Below, in pieces: positions 36,901 to 42,900 of a stretch of 64,000 nucleotides of DNA. Below the pieces are notes generated by a model. It worked only from the letters and a program-made list of their open reading frames with translations. It was not told the origin of the DNA and did not search any database. Position numbers and translations under genes: made by a program. Numbering within the stretch: position 1 is the stretch's first letter; each line of letters opens with the position of its first letter. This DNA comes from Chionoecetes opilio (lineage: Eukaryota > Arthropoda > Malacostraca > Decapoda > Majidae): assembly GCA_016584305.1 (NCBI GenBank), contig JACEEZ010012915.1:56001-120000 (forward strand). The letters are read 5' to 3'.

Positions 36901-39900
36901 GAATGTTTGTTACAGTTCATCCTGCTGCATTGCTTGAAGCCCGACGACAACCCTTGGCGCGCGGCCCAGGCGGAGACGGTGTACCTGGTGCTCACGCTGG
37001 TCTCCCTCATGCTCTCCTTCTTCGGATACATGTTCATCCTACTCAAGTAAATATTTTTTCATGTTGGTTTCATTCGCGTTGGTTGTTTTTTTAACGTCTT
37101 TTTTGCAAAAAAAATACTAACCTTCATTTGTGTAACATTTAATCAAATTGTAATTATAATTGTAATCAAGTTCTTCTTAAATACCACCAAAAGTGTATTA
37201 CATAAAAAAATAAAAGTAAAAAAAAAAAAATTGGAATGAATAAAAAATGTATATAAGCCTGATTGGTCTTTATACCATACAAAAATGACTAACCTTCATT
37301 TGAACACTAACCTTCATTTGAACACTAACCTTCATTTGCGTAACCTTTTCCTCCCCCCACAGAGGCAAGACGTCGTGTGGGTGTGGTCCGTTCAGGGGCT
37401 TCACTAACTATGTGAACTACTTCTGGACCATCATGGAGAACGATCAGGAGGTGGTGCTGCGGATCGTGGCGTGGCTCTTCAAACCCGGGGTGGTGGCGGG
37501 CATTCTCATCGTCATGGTGTGAGTCTCCGGGTGGTGCTGTAGAGGAATTTGTAGATGATTTGTGATGTCTTCTCTTTAGATTTGATGGGTTGATTGAAAG
37601 CTCCAATTTTCCTTTCATGGCAATTTGGCAAACTTACAATATCTAAGCTGTCAAGTTGTCAGTTGTCAGTTGATCATTTATTTATGATCAGTGATCTTAT
37701 ATATTTCTATGTATTCCGGTCATGTGTTTGTCAACTATTATATAAAGAGAAGCTGTATGATAGGAAAAAAATGAATTGCATAGTATAATCGCCACCTTCA
37801 TCACCTATGTAGCTGTGGTATGCTGTGAGGCCACCCATTCATGTCACAACAGGGAGTAAGAATTTATTTATTTATTTATTATTATTTATTTTCTATTTTG
37901 GAGCCTATAGCACCTGTAGGCTATTATTATTGTTTCCTCGAGGGCTCAGGTGGTTGGCCCTGCACATTCTGGAGGGTCCTGATGGTTGGCGCAGGCTGGA
38001 TTGTTAGAGTGCCCCCTGTGCTGTGTAGGTGAAGGTGCTGTAAAGAGATGGTTATGTTAATGCAGTGTGCCTGTATGATCTACATTTACCCTAATCTTAC
38101 TAAATAAAGTCAATCAATCAACTGCAGGATCTTGGTGTGTACTTTTTTTTTTTTTTTTTTTAGGTGGTTAGTTTTTTTTTTTTTTTGGAGGGGGGGCGCA
38201 GGGTGGCTTTTTGTAGTGCCCCCTGTAGTGTGTAGGTGAGGGTGCTGTAACGAGACGGTTCCTCCCCTGTAGGATCCTGGTGTACTGTGCCAAGTCCACC
38301 GCCGAGGGCCGGGCGGAGATGATCAAGGTGCTGCGCCATCAGCTGGAGCTGGAGCTGCGCGACCGAGCCTTCCTCCTCAAGCTGACCGAGAGAGTCCGCA
38401 AGGGTGAGTGCGCAGCTGTATTTTTAAAATATTTATTATTATTTTTAATTTTTTTATTAATTAATTAATTTATTTATTATTATTATTTATTTACACTTGT
38501 TTGTATCCGTATATTTATATATATAAGATTAGTATATGTTACTTTTTATTATTTTTGCCAGGCCAGTCCTTTGTGATGTAAAAAAAAAATTAAAAAAATC
38601 CTACTCACATAGCCTGGCATAGATATCTTAAGTGTTTCAGACAATTATTCACTACATAATTAAAGGTTTTCTCATGCTTATTTATATTTTTTCCCCCCAC
38701 TCTCACTAGGCAACTACAGACCGGCCCGACCCACCTCCCACCACGCTGCCTCCCCCCCTGCACAGACCCCCAGAGAGCCCCATGGCCTCACCCAGAGAGC
38801 ATCATCTTTTGTCTTCACTGATAGCAAAGGTAGGAACACTTTAAGAGAGACTACGGTAGTGTATGTGTGTACGTGTATTAGTTTTTTGGGGGTGGCATGT
38901 TTGATTTTTTTTTTTTTTTTTTATTGTCTTCTCCATACTCATGTTCCTGGCTCTGCCTTATAGTTCTTTATTCCCATTGTCATATAGTATTTTCAAGTAC
39001 TTCGTTTAACCCTTTCACGCCCAGATCTTTCCTTTGCTATAAAAATTGTCTGTTGTTAGTCCATAAAATTACGAATAGCAACTTAATATATCAAATTTGT
39101 TCGTTGACAAGGATACTAAAGATATCTATAAAATATCGTTTATATTCACTAAAAATTGTCTAACTGGTACCCAAATTACAATGGAAATAACGTTCTGGGT
39201 CTCAAGGGGTTAATGGTCACTTGTTTCTTTATCAAGCTGCATATAATGAAGGGATGCAGGAGTGTGAGGCCTCTACTTCAAAACCTACATTTTACATTGA
39301 ATAAGGTTAGTTCCTCATTCCCCCTATGCAAGGCCTTGGCATGTATGTACACTTCCTTGGATCACATTACTCATTCCCTCAAGATTTCAATTTCAATTTC
39401 AATTTCAAGAAGAAGGCAAGATTTTGGGATTTTTTAAAGTAATAATTCGCTTCCCATTCTATTGTCAGCGTTTATCATTTAAATTTGCGGCATGAGTTTT
39501 GCGTCCCAGATGCTCTTCCTGACAGGCAACCCCAGTCTTCGGCTGAGGGCCTGGGTGGATTGCCTACCATGGCTAACAAGCATCAGTTAGCATCACCTAC
39601 CCAAAATAGCCTATACATAACTGATATTTAAAAAAAAAATAAGGCATAGAGTAAGAAAGTGACTCCAGATGGGTGCTCAGGGTGCCTAAAGACACCTGGG
39701 AACACATTTTTATTAGGATCTGAAATGTCAAAATTTTCACCAAAAAATTGCAGGGGTCCCCCTTGGAATTTTAGTCAAAAATCATATTTTCTTTGATAAC
39801 TCAAAAACTATGAGATTTACGAAAAAAATGCATAGAAACGTAAAGATAGAGTTTGTTAAGAGGTTTCAGAAAGATTAAGAAAATTTTAATCATAAAATTT

Positions 39901-42900
39901 ATTAATACAATTTAATTTAATGATTTTGTGAATATGTAATGATTTTATTTATATTTATTTACCAGTCTATCCAACTGATTCCGCCCCAACGCCTCATCGG
40001 TTCTCGGATTACACAGGTACAGTGACGTGTGTGTGTGTGTGTGTGTGTAATTTTATATAGAACTCTTCCTCCTCTTCCTCTTCTTCTTCCCCCTCCTCCT
40101 CCTCTTCTTCTTCCCCCTCCTCCTCCTTCCCGCACAAGGTCAAAAGAAATTGCTTTTAAATGGACAAATAACCAGGAAGTATCTTTTTCCTCTGAATTTT
40201 CCTTCCTTCTTCCTCTGAATTGGAGTGTTATAAAGAACTGTTGGCTGTGGAAGTACCCAAACTTTTCTTTGTAGGCTCTGCAATGAAGGGTTTTGAGGTG
40301 GAATTGTGTATATATCAATAACAGTAATTGGCTAATATGCTTAACCCCTTCACGCCCAGATCTTTCCTTTGCTATATGAAATCGTCTGTTGTTAGCCATG
40401 AAATTACGAAAAGTAGCTAAATATACCAAATTAGCTAGTGGACAAGGATACTAAACAGGTCACATCTATAAAACATTGCTGATATTCACTAAAAATCGTC
40501 TAATGGTAGTCATATTATAATGGAAATTACGCTCTGGGTCACAAGGGGTTAATTGTTTAGTACTAACATGGTGTAGAGTTGCTTAAAGGGTTGTATTCTA
40601 ATGCAGAGCAGCAAAGCATGACGCCTAACTCCCTAACCAACACAGAGGCTCACTAAACACACCCAAGAAAGTAAGTATGAAAGTCTGTACGTACTTTGAA
40701 GGGGAACAACAGGGCTTACCGTAGATAACACTATAGTCGCCAGTCACTCGCCACTGCATTAATGTCGCCAGGCACAATATATTACAAATTTTAGCATCAC
40801 TTCAGACTTGTATGTGCCACTGAAGATGCATGCTCAGTAGTTTATATTATGTACATCACACTACATGTCTTCAGTGGCACATACAAGTCAGTGGTGATGC
40901 TATAATTCGTAATATATTGTGCCTGGCGACATTAGTGCAGTGGCGAGTGACTGGCGACTATAGTGTTATCTACGGTAGGGCATTGTATTACAAGGTTACT
41001 CTGCATCTTTTTATTGTTAAAGGTGTGGGAGATTTTGAACAGTAACAATAATGATAAAAATGTACATTGTTAAACTTAGAAACTATTAATTATCAAATCA
41101 GATTCTAGTACAGGTTGAAGTTCCCAAACTTGGCATCCCAAAACTCGGCAACACCCAAAACTCGGCTATGGTTCCGGATTTTCCAAAACACGGCAGAACA
41201 CCCAAAACCCGGCGCGTAGTTGCCGGGTCGGCCGCTAGGTGCCACCACACTAGGCCGCTTGGTTTCTCCCGCCGATTTGTTTGTTGTTATTGTTCAGTGG
41301 TGTTGTGACTATAGAGTTGTGTACACTGTTATTTTGTGTATTTCTACAGGTCTGTTATTGGTATTATGGCTCCCAAACGTCCAAACGTGATTTTCATGCT
41401 TTTTTCCCCCTTAATATATCTACGTTCTAAAAGTCGGAAAATTCTATTGCTCGGCTCGGCGCTGGTCCCGAGGTTGCCGAGTTTGGGAACTTCAACCTGT
41501 AGAGCTTCTATATTTTGGTTAATTGGACACTACTTGCTTCATTTCACATAGTCTTCTAATACTCTAATACTTATCATAATACTTATACAGGAGAACCTCG
41601 TTTATCCGGCACCCTCGGGGGGGAGCGCATGCCGGATAACTCATTTTGCCGTTGTTTTGAGAGTTACTCTTATGGAATCGCCCAAAATCCCAATAAATAC
41701 TGTGGTTTCTGGAGGTTGTTGCTGTTATTGTTTTAGGGCTGCGAGGATCCCTTGGGGAACACTATGAGCCCTGGTGATGTCCTATGATGCTATCACAGGC
41801 GCGGTAGTTGACCTGTCTTCCTCAGGAAGGCACAGGTGAGGCGGATGACGGTGTGTTGCCGAGAGGGGGGAACGCCAGCCGCCGCCAGCAGGGTGGGCAG
41901 GTCAAGGGTGGTGACGTTCAGGGCGAGGAGTTGAGACTAGCACTACACGGTGTGAGTGGAAGTGCGGACACTGCAGCAGAAAGTGTTCAATAGTCTCCGG
42001 AAAATTCATGCACCAAGGGCAGTGGGGGTCAGGGGACAGACGGAGGCGATGCAGGTGAGCTGTGAGTGTCTTGTGCCCCAGGCGGAGGCGGGTGAGAGTG
42101 ACATCCAGGACGCGGGACTTTTTCCGTATCCACGGCTGGGAGGAAGTCACTGCGGTATTGGCCCATGGAGGTGATGCGGAGGGCATCGCCGAGTGTGTTA
42201 TTTCAGGTGGAGCGGCAGACCCGGGAGATCAGGCGTTTGGCCGCGGAGAGCGGCAGAGGGAAGGGTGTCGTGTTTACATCTGTTAAGGCCATCCTGGCAG
42301 CAGAATCAGCCACCTCGTTGCCTGGGATACCAGCGTGGGAGGGAACCCACTGGAAGACGATCTCCCACCCCTCGTTGGTAAGGTGAAGGGCCCTCTGGAT
42401 GGTGTGGACGAGGGACGTAGAGGATCGTGGATGGCGGGAGAGGAGGAGTTGGAGTGAGGAGAGGGAGTCTGTGTAGACCACAGCCTTGCCCAACTAAATT
42501 TCTGCCGATTTTCTCAGTTTTTGAAATAATTATACTTAATTAATGCCTGGGTCGATTAGTGCCGTTGTTTTGAGGCTGACGTTGTTTTAAATGCCGGTTA
42601 AATGAGGTTCTCCTGTAATACTTTGAATAATACTTCTATTATATATAATACTTCTATACTTCTATACTGTACTTATAAATAATACTTATAATAATACTTC
42701 TAATACTTTGAATGATACTTCTATTATATATAATACTTCTATACTTCTATGCTGTACTTATAAATAATACTTCTAATACAGTACTTCTAACACTCTAAGT
42801 CTTGCTATGGACAAATTCATTCAGAAATTTGTAGGAAATGCTTGTTTTTTTAATGTAAATAATCAGATTACTCAAATATAATGTACTTCACTACCTATGT

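Noticed and set aside
41817..41835. Micro-exon of TMC (CTCAG/GAAGGCACAG/GTGAGG)
   Set aside because: It lies in an inserted LINE/MITE region, repeated at 44640, and would break the clean exon 19-20 phase.
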